Shown one piece after another: positions 31,556 to 39,841 of a DNA stretch of 47,786 nt (position 1 is the first letter of the stretch; each line of letters opens with the position of its first letter). Where the stretch lies: positions 1-47,786 of the IMG/VR virus record IMGVR_UViG_3300017917_000808; one strand, written 5' to 3'. The position numbers and the translations under genes are program-made. The notes under the pieces are model-generated. The model was not told the origin of the DNA. It saw only the letters and a program-made list of their open reading frames with translations, and did not search any database. Origin of the DNA: a virus.

Positions 31556-32346
31556 TGCAACTAGTCTGGCAGACTACCGGGGATTGGCTGGAGATTGATC
31601 TAGCCAATCCTGGTCTAGCAGAATACTGGGTCGAATCTCTTAATCGAGATAAAATTAATAATTTTAATTTGATTGCTAGTAAGTTTGATTCGACTTGGCC
31701 GGAATTGCTAAAAACACATATTAGTAAGATTAATGAATTTTTAATCAGCAAGTTAAAAATTACAGCACTTGAGTCGTTTCAAAATTTAAATTTACTCGAT
31801 CAACGTGTATTGAATGATATACATAGAACTTGGATAGGGTTAATTAACACACACCCATCGTTAGTTACATTGATTAAAAAATACGACGAAAAACTTTGGA
31901 TTCATTGGAATCAAATTAACAAAAAAGTTCACTTCATTGAAGAGGGTTTTGAATGTGTATACTGTGGACAACAATATTGGGAAACTCCTAATATTTTTGG
32001 AACAGAAATTTTAAACTTCAATCAGTGCCAACTTCAGATTATTTTTTCTCAAGAAGGACGAACTAACTATAACAAATGGTTAGTACACGATACAAACAGT
32101 ATTGGTCCGGATACCAATAATTTTAAAGCCATTGGATCAGAAGTTTTGATATCTCTATCTATGCCGTTGTATCGCGATGCTCCTAAAAATTATATAGAAT
32201 ATTCTAAGCAAAACAATATACCGGTGATCGGCGACATACTTAATCTTGGAAATTTTCAAGGATTTGAAGAGAATTTAACAGAATTGAGACATGTGTACTT
32301 AAGGAATGTGTTACATGAAAATAATACAGCATTATTTAAAATTTAG
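31555..32346 (+). CDS. Unknown protein between gp32 and a beta-hydroxylase
   Basis: 263 aa, with its ATG overlapping the gp32 stop (TAATG). It is unrecognised. It has aromatic motifs ('KLWIHWNQINKKVHFIEEGF'), a lone 'CVYCGQQYW' near residue 138 and a conserved-looking 'NKWLVHDTNSIGPDTNNF'. There is no signal peptide or membrane segment. Coupling to gp32 and to the hydroxylase gene downstream suggests early or middle expression. A role with the hydroxylase is possible: similar-sized partners can be substrates or accessory proteins, but nothing in the sequence proves it. Confidence 0.6.
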   Translation: MQLVWQTTGDWLEIDLANPGLAEYWVESLNRDKINNFNLIASKFDSTWPELLKTHISKINEFLISKLKITALESFQNLNLLDQRVLNDIHRTWIGLINTHPSLVTLIKKYDEKLWIHWNQINKKVHFIEEGFECVYCGQQYWETPNIFGTEILNFNQCQLQIIFSQEGRTNYNKWLVHDTNSIGPDTNNFKAIGSEVLISLSMPLYRDAPKNYIEYSKQNNIPVIGDILNLGNFQGFEENLTELRHVYLRNVLHENNTALFKI

Positions 32347-32956
32347 ACCATCCACTGAATGGATTCAAGAAAATAGTGGACTGAGCTATTTGCAAATAAA
32401 TGTTGATGTTCCTGTACAAGACATTCTTGAAGAATGGGAGTCAGTTAAAGATTTATCAGTGTTACATCGCCCAGAGGAAAGTATTTCAGAAAAATTTTTT
32501 TACGGGCATCAAGGTTGGAAAAGTCTTACAATTTATGGAGTGCATCATCAGGTTACTGAAGACTCAAACGAACTACATAGGTGGACTGAAATTGCTAATC
32601 GTTGCCCAAAAACAAAAACATGGTTAGATCAAAATTTTCTTATTGATGATTCAACTAGACGAATAAGATTTATGTTACTCGAACCTGGGGGCTACATACT
32701 ACCCCACATTGATAGAGAAACCAAAGGGTTAAGTGAAATTAATATAGCTATAACAAACCCAGATGATTGTGTGTTTAGATTCACGCACCATGGGAATGTT
32801 CCGTTTTTACCGGGTCGAGCATTTTTAATGGATATAAGCAATGAACACTTGGTTTATAACAATAGCGATCAACCAAGATTGCATATTATTGTTCACGGAC
32901 AATTAAAACACAAAAATTTAATATTAGAAAGTTATGAAAATCGCTATAATAGTTGA
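32315..32956 (+). CDS. Aspartyl/asparaginyl beta-hydroxylase-like 2-oxoglutarate oxygenase
   Basis: 213 aa from ATG 32315, chosen because AAGGA lies 9 nt upstream; the ATG at 32306 touches that site. The iron-binding motif is H131-x-D133 in 'LPHIDRE' plus H178 in 'NEHLVYNNSDQPRLH', with R188 positioned for 2-oxoglutarate. 'EPGGYILPHID' and 'PGRAFLMDIS' are typical of this family. Family members hydroxylate Asp/Asn in proteins, or amino acids. The start overlaps the preceding gene by 32 nt and its end overlaps the next by 23 nt. Confidence 0.8.
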   Translation: MKIIQHYLKFRPSTEWIQENSGLSYLQINVDVPVQDILEEWESVKDLSVLHRPEESISEKFFYGHQGWKSLTIYGVHHQVTEDSNELHRWTEIANRCPKTKTWLDQNFLIDDSTRRIRFMLLEPGGYILPHIDRETKGLSEINIAITNPDDCVFRFTHHGNVPFLPGRAFLMDISNEHLVYNNSDQPRLHIIVHGQLKHKNLILESYENRYNS

Positions 32957-33803
32957 CGATGGGACTAACGAATCGTTGCTTAGGTTTACGGAAACAAAGT
33001 TATTTTTTGACGCAAAAAATCAATCAAGAACTTTAGTTGATGATTCAATGATTGTTTCTACACGTGAACAAGCTCAATCGATTATTGATCAAAATCCTCA
33101 ACACACTTATTATGTGATTTCAACTGGTACTTTCCTTACCAGTTCATTTGCTTCGTCATATGCTGACGCTACCGGTACTCATTGGATTGAACCAACTCAT
33201 GAATTTGTTATAGCATTTGACCCAGACACATATGTAGGATTTAAGAAAAAATCTAAGTATGCATCCGGTAGTAAGCAGTTGTACATTATTGAAAATATGT
33301 TGAAAAGCATAATCGCGGCAAAGAAAAATGTTTATGTAGAGAATACTGAAGATTTGTTTGTTAATGTAGATACTAGTTCTGTTCGACATCTGTTTGGACT
33401 ATCAAGTGGATGGAAAACAGCAAGTATCGCAAATCAAATTGGGTTGGATCAATTAGAATCAATAACAATGTATGATGTTAATCCTTATCAATTGGATTGG
33501 GCAAAAAAATTACACAGTTTTGAAATTTTACCAGAACATTTAGATATACCATATAATCATGTTGGTAATTATATAATCCCCGCATGGGCACACGATTGGT
33601 GGAAACAGTGGCACAAATATCCGGTTCAATTTCGAGAAATTGATTTGTTATCTGTACCAATATTTCCAAACGATAGTTTAGTTTGGATTAGTAACGTTTT
33701 TAATTTTGAACCTTTGCTTTTTTCATTAGGAAGAGAAAGGTTAACAAAAATTAAAAACCAGTTGATTAATTTGAATAAACACTCTATAATAGTTGAATAC
33801 TGA
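32934..33803 (+). CDS. Unknown protein with methyltransferase-like C-terminal half
   Basis: 289 aa. The first 130 residues are alpha/beta ('MKIAIIVDDGTNESLLRFTE', 'TYYVISTGTFLTSSF'). From about 150, 'HLFGLSSGWKTASIANQIGL' followed by 'SITMYDVNPYQLDWAKKLHS' looks like a SAM-binding glycine loop and acidic strand, but the loop is degenerate. It may be a methyltransferase relative that lost activity. The next gene, uvsX, has its own promoter overlapping the end of this one. Confidence 0.55.
   Translation: MKIAIIVDDGTNESLLRFTETKLFFDAKNQSRTLVDDSMIVSTREQAQSIIDQNPQHTYYVISTGTFLTSSFASSYADATGTHWIEPTHEFVIAFDPDTYVGFKKKSKYASGSKQLYIIENMLKSIIAAKKNVYVENTEDLFVNVDTSSVRHLFGLSSGWKTASIANQIGLDQLESITMYDVNPYQLDWAKKLHSFEILPEHLDIPYNHVGNYIIPAWAHDWWKQWHKYPVQFREIDLLSVPIFPNDSLVWISNVFNFEPLLFSLGRERLTKIKNQLINLNKHSIIVEY
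33762..33790 (+). promoter_or_regulatory. Host-type promoter for uvsX
   Basis: TTGATT (33762-33767), 17 nt, TATAAT (33785-33790). It predicts a start near 33797 and a leader of about 18 nt with GAAAGG as ribosome site before ATG 33815. Confidence 0.65.
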
Positions 33804-33814
33804 AAGGCAAAAAC

Positions 33815-34876
33815 ATGTCAACAAAACCATTTGATGTATCAAAGTTCCGCAAGGAAATTACCAAATCTATTGATGGATTGTCAATAGGCTTTAATGATCC
33901 AACAGACTGGATCAGCACAGGCAACTACGCCTTGAACTATCTTATCAGCGGAGACTTTAACAAAGGTATCCCACTTGGTAAGGTTACTGTGTTTGCTGGT
34001 GAATCTGGCGCAGGCAAATCATATATCTGTTCCGGTAACATTATCAAGAATGCACAAGAGCAAGGAATCTTTGTTGTGTTAATCGACTCGGAAAACGCAC
34101 TTGACGAGGACTGGTTAAAAGCACTAGGCGTAGATACCAGCGAAAGTAAACTGCTTAAATTATCCATGGCTATGATTGATGATGTAGCCAAAACTATTTC
34201 AACATTTATGAGTGACTACAAAGCATTGGATCCTGCAAGTCGTCCTAAGGTTATGTTTGTTATTGACTCACTAGGTATGTTGCTCACACCAACTGACGTT
34301 AATCAATTTGATGCAGGTGAAATGAAAGGTGACTTAGGTCGTAAACCTAAAGCACTTACCGCACTTGTGCGTAACTGCGTAAACATGTTTGGTAGCTATA
34401 ACGTTGGTCTAGTAGCAACTAACCACACCTATGCGTCGCAGGATATGTTCGACCCAGATGATAAGATATCTGGCGGTCAAGGCTTTATCTATGCTTCTAG
34501 TATTGTTGTTGCTATGAAGAAACTCAAACTCAAAGAAGATGAGGATGGCAACAAGATTAGTGATGTAATGGGTATTCGTGCCGCATGTAAGGTTATGAAA
34601 ACACGTTACGCCAAGCCGTTTGAAGGTGTACAAGTTAAGATCCCGTATGAAACAGGCATGAGTCCATATAGTGGCATGGTTGACCTAGCTGAGAAACGTG
34701 GCTTGCTTAAGAAAGAAGGCAACAGTTTAGTATTTGTTACTAGCGATGGCGAGATTATCAAGCAATTCCGTAAAAAGTGGGAAGCTAATGAAGATGGTTG
34801 TCTTGACAAGATTATGGCAGACTTCAAAAATCAGAAAGAAACGGTAAGTACTGAAGAATCAGTTCAGGAGGAATAA
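33815..34876 (+). CDS. uvsX: UvsX recombinase (RecA-like)
   Basis: 353 aa (T4: 391). Walker A 'GESGAGKS' (62-69) and Walker B 'KVMFVIDSLGML' (about 144-155) are clear; 'GLVATNHTYASQD' and 'SGGQGFIYASSIVVAMKK' correspond to the later core. It forms filaments on single strands displaced from gp32 and drives strand invasion for repair and recombination-dependent replication. The C-terminal tail is acidic. It has a near-consensus host-type promoter, so expression is probably early or middle. Genes for an acidic protein and UvsY follow directly. Confidence 0.93.
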   Translation: MSTKPFDVSKFRKEITKSIDGLSIGFNDPTDWISTGNYALNYLISGDFNKGIPLGKVTVFAGESGAGKSYICSGNIIKNAQEQGIFVVLIDSENALDEDWLKALGVDTSESKLLKLSMAMIDDVAKTISTFMSDYKALDPASRPKVMFVIDSLGMLLTPTDVNQFDAGEMKGDLGRKPKALTALVRNCVNMFGSYNVGLVATNHTYASQDMFDPDDKISGGQGFIYASSIVVAMKKLKLKEDEDGNKISDVMGIRAACKVMKTRYAKPFEGVQVKIPYETGMSPYSGMVDLAEKRGLLKKEGNSLVFVTSDGEIIKQFRKKWEANEDGCLDKIMADFKNQKETVSTEESVQEE

Positions 34877-34879
34877 AAT

Positions 34880-35137
34880 ATGCCAGTATTCATGGCCAAC
34901 GAAGTATGGCAAGAAGTTAAACGCTATGTTCAACAAGCAGATCGTGCGGATGCCGCTGAGGCATTAGTTAACGTGCTTATTGATAATGATGTGTCTGCCG
35001 AGGAGATCAAAGACACATTTAAGGGCGATACAGAAGTTAAACGTGCATTACAAAGTTATCTTGATGATCACGACATTGTTGAGGATGATGAAGAGGATTA
35101 TGATGATGACTACGATGATGAGGATGACGATTATTAA
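34880..35137 (+). CDS. Small protein with very acidic C-terminal tail
   Basis: 85 aa, with AGGAGG shortly upstream in the end of uvsX. Residues 1-65 are helical ('EVWQEVKRYVQQADRADAAE'); the last 20 are almost only Asp, Glu and Tyr. Such tails can mimic DNA or bind basic surfaces, for example on gp32 or UvsX. Its place between uvsX and uvsY suggests a recombination accessory role, as inference. The next ATG overlaps its TAA. Confidence 0.7.
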   Translation: MPVFMANEVWQEVKRYVQQADRADAAEALVNVLIDNDVSAEEIKDTFKGDTEVKRALQSYLDDHDIVEDDEEDYDDDYDDEDDDY

Positions 35138-35589
35138 TGTGGTATAGCAAAGTTGTTGCTAACTTAGGTTGTATTCCAGACTTTATCGCACACTACGAAA
35201 AAGAACTAGAAGAAGCCAAACGTGATTGTCGGATAGGTGGACTTGTTGAAAAAAACATATCTGCCTTACCCGGCATTACTGAACACAGGTTTAATCAGCT
35301 ACAAGAAATTGAAGCTATCTTAAACTATCTTAACATTCAACTACGCAAGATTCGCCGTAAGCATTTTCAAAAATATTTAGAAGCCTATGCTCGTGCATTA
35401 ACCAGTAGAGATGCCGAAAAGTATGTTGATGGAGAAGATGAAGTTATTGACTTTGAAACTATTATTAACGAAGTAGCACTACTACGCAATAAATGGTTAG
35501 GCATTATGAAAGGTCTTGATGCCAAGCAATGGCAAATGGGTCATATTGTACGCCTACGTACAGCAGGTATGGAAGATATTACACTGTGA
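35137..35589 (+). CDS. uvsY: UvsY-like recombination mediator
   Basis: 150 aa (T4: 137). The pattern is that of UvsY in aquatic T4-like phages: helical hairpin with 'EAILNYLNIQLRKIRRKHFQ', then 'YARALTSRDAEKYVDGEDEV' and the final 'NKWLGIMKGLDAKQWQMGHI' segment. UvsY helps UvsX replace gp32 on single strands. Synteny with uvsX supports the call, as overall identity to T4 UvsY is low. Its stop overlaps the GTG start of the methyltransferase. Confidence 0.7.
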   Translation: MWYSKVVANLGCIPDFIAHYEKELEEAKRDCRIGGLVEKNISALPGITEHRFNQLQEIEAILNYLNIQLRKIRRKHFQKYLEAYARALTSRDAEKYVDGEDEVIDFETIINEVALLRNKWLGIMKGLDAKQWQMGHIVRLRTAGMEDITL

Positions 35590-36344
35590 CATTTCGTAAC
35601 AACGAAGAAGCACATCAGCACAGTCTTCAAACTTTAAATACCTTTTATGAATTTGATGACTTTATGGAGAGCTTGTCTCTTGTAGCTGATTTTGGGTGCG
35701 GCAACGGTCTTGATTTAGAATGGTGGGCAACTAGAACCACAAGAGACGACGCTCAGAGACCTTTAAACATTGAATGTGTTGGAATTGACACAAAAGATGA
35801 ACTACCAATAGCAAGACAATATCGTAATATAATATATCAAAAGACTGATTTTGAAGAAGACTTTCTTTTGATTAAACAAAGACCTTATGATTTAATATGG
35901 TGTCATAATTCATTTCAGTACTGTATTAATCCTGTACAAACATTGGGCAATTGGTGGCACAAAGTTTCTTTGGGTGGCATTCTAGCATTAGTTGTTCCAC
36001 AAACAACTAATATTCATAGGAAACAACAGGCATTTGAATTAGACAATGGTTGCTACTATCATCACACTTTGGTTAGTCTAATGTACATGTTAGCAGTCAA
36101 CGGATGGGATTGTCGTAATGGATATTTTCTTAAACAAATTGATGATAATTGGTTACACGCTGTAGTTTATAAGAGTGAGCATAAACCAATGAATCCTAAA
36201 ACTACAACCTGGCATAATCTTGCTGAACTTGGTTTATTACCTGAGTCAGCTGAAAAAAGTATTTACGCTCATAATGCTGTTAGACAGCAAGATCTTATTT
36301 TACCTTGGATGGATAAAAGTTTAACTTGGTATGGTAACCATTAA
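35586..36344 (+). CDS. Class I SAM-dependent methyltransferase
   Basis: 252 aa from GTG 35586, overlapping the uvsY stop (GTGA); an ATG at 35529 in this frame lies inside uvsY. Motif I is 'VADFGCGNGLDLEWWA' (33-48), followed by 'CVGIDTKDELPIARQ' and 'YDLIWCHNSFQYCINPVQTL', as in Methyltransf_11 enzymes. The target is unknown. It is the first gene of the sugar/methyl region, and its end overlaps by 24 nt the minus-strand gene that follows. Confidence 0.8.
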   Translation: MTFRNNEEAHQHSLQTLNTFYEFDDFMESLSLVADFGCGNGLDLEWWATRTTRDDAQRPLNIECVGIDTKDELPIARQYRNIIYQKTDFEEDFLLIKQRPYDLIWCHNSFQYCINPVQTLGNWWHKVSLGGILALVVPQTTNIHRKQQAFELDNGCYYHHTLVSLMYMLAVNGWDCRNGYFLKQIDDNWLHAVVYKSEHKPMNPKTTTWHNLAELGLLPESAEKSIYAHNAVRQQDLILPWMDKSLTWYGNH

Positions 36345-37160
36345 TCGTTGAAGTGGTGACCCTGTAGCAATTTCCTTTATCGTCCACTCTGAGTGGGCAA
36401 GTTCATTTAACCACTGCTCTCTATCTGGGCGCAGTGGTTTTTCTATTTGTGATAGATCGGTATTAGACACAGGCAAAGCTAGACTAGTATTGCCCACAAA
36501 AGCAGGAACTCCAGACATAATTGCTTGACACCCAGGGCCACTATTGTGATTAACCACTGCCCATGCTTGATCTAGTACACGTTCATAATCAAAACTATCA
36601 TAGGTATTAACCAAGGGTTTAGGTTGTTCTATAACTGTACCTGGTATGTTGGTAATACGCTGACGAGGATGCGGACGAATGATAATAGGGCGTTCACTAT
36701 ATTCTCTGATTTTTCTCACAGTATCCGAAAGCCAAGTTGCTGTTGGCGGCATACTAGCCCATTGTTCGCTGTCATTACGTTGACAAGCGATAACAATGTT
36801 TACTCCGTTATCCTTCCAAGGTTTTAATGTTAAACCTAATTCTTCCGCACGACCTAGTTTTATCTTGCCAGGGTAGCAATCAGCCCACGTACCATTTAAT
36901 CCAAGTTTCCAAGTCGAACCTCTGCGTAGCATGCCAACTTCTAGAACAAACACAGGTTTGTTTTGTTGTCTATATAAGCGATAAATGCCTTCGTTTTGCT
37001 TCATTCTACCATGCCAAAGTACTGACCAAATAACTGCGGCATCAGCATCCATACTATTTGGCACAGTTTCAATACCTAACCAGGCACATCCTTGTAAAAA
37101 GGCATCTAGTGCAGGTTGGGCATTTAGGGCGATCTGGTTTGGAAAGTAGGCTATACGCAT
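36321..37160 (-). CDS. GT-B-like protein, paralog 1 of 3
   Basis: 279 aa. It shares with the proteins at 42670-43620 and 43592-44704 a C-terminal half: 'RKIREYSERPIIIRPHPRQR', then 'WAVVNHNSGPGCQAIMSGVPAFVG', a Pro-rich link, and 'PDREQWLNELAHSEWTIKEIATG'. The order strand-'RPHP', 'HNS...A...G.PaF' resembles the nucleotide-binding half of GT-B glycosyltransferases and capsule-synthesis proteins. The N-terminal half is shorter than in its relatives. A sugar transferase role is inferred. Its ATG is only 17 nt from the divergent gene at 37178. Confidence 0.6.
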   Translation of the reverse strand: MRIAYFPNQIALNAQPALDAFLQGCAWLGIETVPNSMDADAAVIWSVLWHGRMKQNEGIYRLYRQQNKPVFVLEVGMLRRGSTWKLGLNGTWADCYPGKIKLGRAEELGLTLKPWKDNGVNIVIACQRNDSEQWASMPPTATWLSDTVRKIREYSERPIIIRPHPRQRITNIPGTVIEQPKPLVNTYDSFDYERVLDQAWAVVNHNSGPGCQAIMSGVPAFVGNTSLALPVSNTDLSQIEKPLRPDREQWLNELAHSEWTIKEIATGSPLQRLMVTIPS

Positions 37161-37163
37161 AGG

Positions 37164-37171
37164 GTTAAATA
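37164..37171 (+). promoter_or_regulatory. Late-like GTTAAATA, 6 nt before the 37178 start
   Basis: GTTAAATA then TTCATT then the ATG. The gap between the two divergent start codons is only 17 nt, leaving no room for a standard leader on either side. Confidence 0.35.
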
Positions 37172-37177
37172 TTCATT

Positions 37178-37963
37178 ATGAGATTACCACCTATTTACGG
37201 AAATTTAAACCAAGAGAAATTTTTTATCTATGCCGCCGCTGATGCTGGTTATTTTGATACATATGCTCGGCCACTGATTAACAGTGTACTTAAAAATGCG
37301 CCCGACGTAGGTGTACACATTCATATATACGATCCAAATCCGGAACAAATAGAGTTTTGTCGACAGCCAAATGTAAGTTATACTTACGAGAACCTTGACC
37401 TGGTAGTCTTTGCTGGCATCACTGAATTTTGGTTAAAGCGCACCGGATTAACTAATGATCGCCAACGACAGATGTTTAAAAAAGGACAAACTCTAGGAAA
37501 AGAAGAACTACATAAATTAGTAAAACAAACCTACTATGCCTGTGCAAGATTTGTACGTCTGTCAGAGATATTACCTCAAGGTAAAAAGTGTCTAGCCATT
37601 GATGTTGATGGATTAGTACGTGGAAAATTTGATTACAATCTAGGTACCGCTGACTTTTATCTATACGAAAAACCCAAAGATGGCACACACTTAGCCGGTG
37701 CCATATTATTCAATGGTCAATCGGGCACTCACAAGTTTTTACAAAATTATGCCATAAAACTTAGAGAGTCTTTTGAGCAAGATGATTTGTATTGGTTCTT
37801 GGATCAATTAATATTAGATCAGTTAGTACCTCAGTACAATAAAGGATTGTTGCCCATGAGTTATATTGACTGGGCCATGAGACCAGAAAGTTCTATATGG
37901 TCAGCTAAAGGCAAACGTAAAGAACTCGACATATTCAAAAACGAACAAAGAAAGTACCTATGA
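37178..37963 (+). CDS. GT-A-type glycosyltransferase
   Basis: 261 aa. 'FFIYAAADAGYFDTYARPLI' opens a GT-A-like fold, and 'YYACARFVRLSEILPQGKKC' then 'LAIDVDGLVRG' provides the metal-binding DxD (D-V-D) after the typical 'RF..l.e.l' helix of GT8-like enzymes. 'HLAGAILFNGQSGTHKFLQN' fits the acceptor region. The donor is unknown. It is first in a run of seven plus-strand genes, joined to the next by an ATGA overlap. Confidence 0.65.
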   Translation: MRLPPIYGNLNQEKFFIYAAADAGYFDTYARPLINSVLKNAPDVGVHIHIYDPNPEQIEFCRQPNVSYTYENLDLVVFAGITEFWLKRTGLTNDRQRQMFKKGQTLGKEELHKLVKQTYYACARFVRLSEILPQGKKCLAIDVDGLVRGKFDYNLGTADFYLYEKPKDGTHLAGAILFNGQSGTHKFLQNYAIKLRESFEQDDLYWFLDQLILDQLVPQYNKGLLPMSYIDWAMRPESSIWSAKGKRKELDIFKNEQRKYL

Positions 37964-38559
37964 TTTTGTACCAGAAGGATTGGATAAACGAAGAATGGTT
38001 TACTGACATCTACCAGCAACACAAGCGTGAAAACTTTGAACGGTTAGATTCATATCTGTCCAAGCCTCCTAAAAAAATATTAGACATTGGTTGCGGACTT
38101 GCTTGGGAAAGTCGAATGTTTAATGAAAAGTATGAAACCAAACTGTATCTATTAGACGGTGACTTTGACGACAACGATCATGATGGTAGAGTTCAACAAC
38201 AAGCACGATACACTACAGATGTTAAAAACTTTGCATTTTATTATAAGTTAGATTTTTTGCAAAATGAGTTAGATAAACTAAACACAAAAAATTATCAACT
38301 GATTGATTGTAACAATATTAAGATTCCAGCAAACGTTAAGTTTGATGTTATAACCAGTTGGATCAGTTGTGGGTTTCATTATCCAGTAAACACCTATAGA
38401 GACTTAATACTAAAACACAGTCGCCAAAATACAGTTGTTATTATGGATCTACGTATCCTAGCTAAAAATAAAAACCCATTGGTTGAGGAAGGTATTGAAA
38501 TTGTAAAAATACTTAACACTCGACCAAAGTACGTCACAGCACATATAAGGTTTGTATGA
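37960..38559 (+). CDS. Class I SAM-dependent methyltransferase
   Basis: 199 aa. Motif I 'ILDIGCGLAWESRMF' (about 36-50) is followed by 'LYLLDGDFDDND' and 'KFDVITSWISCGFHYPVNTY'. It is probably a sugar or lipid-linked-sugar methyltransferase given its place between two glycosyltransferases, but the substrate cannot be read. Starts and stops overlap its neighbours in ATGA junctions on both sides. Confidence 0.75.
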   Translation: MILYQKDWINEEWFTDIYQQHKRENFERLDSYLSKPPKKILDIGCGLAWESRMFNEKYETKLYLLDGDFDDNDHDGRVQQQARYTTDVKNFAFYYKLDFLQNELDKLNTKNYQLIDCNNIKIPANVKFDVITSWISCGFHYPVNTYRDLILKHSRQNTVVIMDLRILAKNKNPLVEEGIEIVKILNTRPKYVTAHIRFV

Positions 38560-39317
38560 TATCAATAGTAATGGCTTATTACAATCGATTGACTCAACTA
38601 AGATTTACCCTACAAACTATCGCCAACAGTGCGTATAAAGACGTTGAGGTTGTCATTGTGGATGATTTTAGTGATGCTGAAAATAGTTTAGATAGTATAA
38701 CACAAGAGTTCCCCCAATTACAGTTTAACATTATTCGCATGAGAGATTGTGTTACAAAAAAAGATTATTGTAATCCTTGCATTCCTTATAACGTGGGTCT
38801 ACGTGCTAGTTGTGGAGATATGATTGTAATACAAAATCCTGAGTGCTGCCACATAGGTGACGTGTTAGATTACGTTGCGTCTAATTTAACTGATCATGAT
38901 TATCTTAGTTTCCATTGTTGGGCGTGTACTAAACAAGATGTCGCTATTTTGCATCAAGAAGGATCAATACCCACAGTATCAACTTCAAAAAAAGCAAGAT
39001 GGTATAATCACGAAATCGAACGCCCAGTAGCATTCCATTTTTGTAACGCCATTACTAGGAATAACTTGATCAAGGTGAATGGGTTTGATGAAAGATATGC
39101 AACCGGTTATAATTGGGATGATGCAGAAATACTTTATAGAATTAGGCAAGTGTGTAATGTTAAGTTTGTAGCAGATCCATTTGTTATACACCAATACCAT
39201 CATAAGAGTTATGGACATCCTGACAACATTGAACCTAATCAAAGTAACAAGGATTTATATTTTAGTATTACTACTAATGGAACCGTACGAGCACCAAACA
39301 AAGAAAGCATCAAATGA
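38556..39317 (+). CDS. Family 2 glycosyltransferase
   Basis: 253 aa. It begins 'MISIVMAYYNRLTQLRFTLQ' and 'VEVVIVDDFSD' (about 31-41), the classic GT2 entry, followed by 'YNVGLRASCGDMIVIQNPEC' in the DxD position (here 'NPE' replaces Asp-x-Asp) and 'NGFDERYATGYNWDDAEILY', the ED-type acceptor region. The altered DxD may affect metal use. The product is a glycan whose donor may be the deoxyamino sugar made by the genes downstream. Confidence 0.82.
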   Translation: MISIVMAYYNRLTQLRFTLQTIANSAYKDVEVVIVDDFSDAENSLDSITQEFPQLQFNIIRMRDCVTKKDYCNPCIPYNVGLRASCGDMIVIQNPECCHIGDVLDYVASNLTDHDYLSFHCWACTKQDVAILHQEGSIPTVSTSKKARWYNHEIERPVAFHFCNAITRNNLIKVNGFDERYATGYNWDDAEILYRIRQVCNVKFVADPFVIHQYHHKSYGHPDNIEPNQSNKDLYFSITTNGTVRAPNKESIK

Positions 39318-39841
39318 AATTTAAGATCAAAGGCAAACGAGCCAGTCGTAATGACTTATTATCGCAGTTTATTAATGACAGCGTTGTTCCAGGCAGTTCA
39401 GTGTTGGACATTGGGTGTGGTCCAAAGGCATACTCAACCCCACTGTTAGATCTTGGTTGTAGAGTATTAACCATTGACGCTTGGGATTGGGTTGAGCCAG
39501 ACATTGTGGCCAACGTGGAAATCACTCCTATTGCTGAAATAACTCCTGAGCGTTGGGATTATATTTTAATGATTGATTTTATTGAACACTTAGACAAAGA
39601 TGCTGGCATAAGACTGTTAGAGGATTGTAAGAAGATAGTTAATAAGAAAATATTCTTGCTCACACCTTTGCTAGAAATTTGGACGGATAATAAACACAAC
39701 GTTGAAAACGAACGTATTTGGAGTCACGGTAATCAGTTCGACATACACAAGAGTTCTTGGACACATGATGACTTTACTGACTGGGCTGAAGTTAAGATAC
39801 CCTCGTTGGAAAAATATTACGTAGGTTATTATGCCGCGTAA
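39314..39841 (+). CDS. Class I SAM-dependent methyltransferase, small
   Basis: 175 aa. 'SVLDIGCGPKAYSTPLLDLG' (about 28-47) is motif I, 'VLTIDAWDW' the acidic loop and 'WDYILMIDFIEHLDKDAG' motif post-II. It lacks an extra substrate domain. Position within the sugar operon suggests glycan methylation. Its end overlaps the epimerase start by 11 nt. Confidence 0.75.
   Translation: MKFKIKGKRASRNDLLSQFINDSVVPGSSVLDIGCGPKAYSTPLLDLGCRVLTIDAWDWVEPDIVANVEITPIAEITPERWDYILMIDFIEHLDKDAGIRLLEDCKKIVNKKIFLLTPLLEIWTDNKHNVENERIWSHGNQFDIHKSSWTHDDFTDWAEVKIPSLEKYYVGYYAA

Noticed and set aside
31266-31751. 161-codon minus-strand frame across the gp32 end
   Set aside because: It spans the junction of two well-supported genes, has Leu-rich low-complexity content and no start signal.
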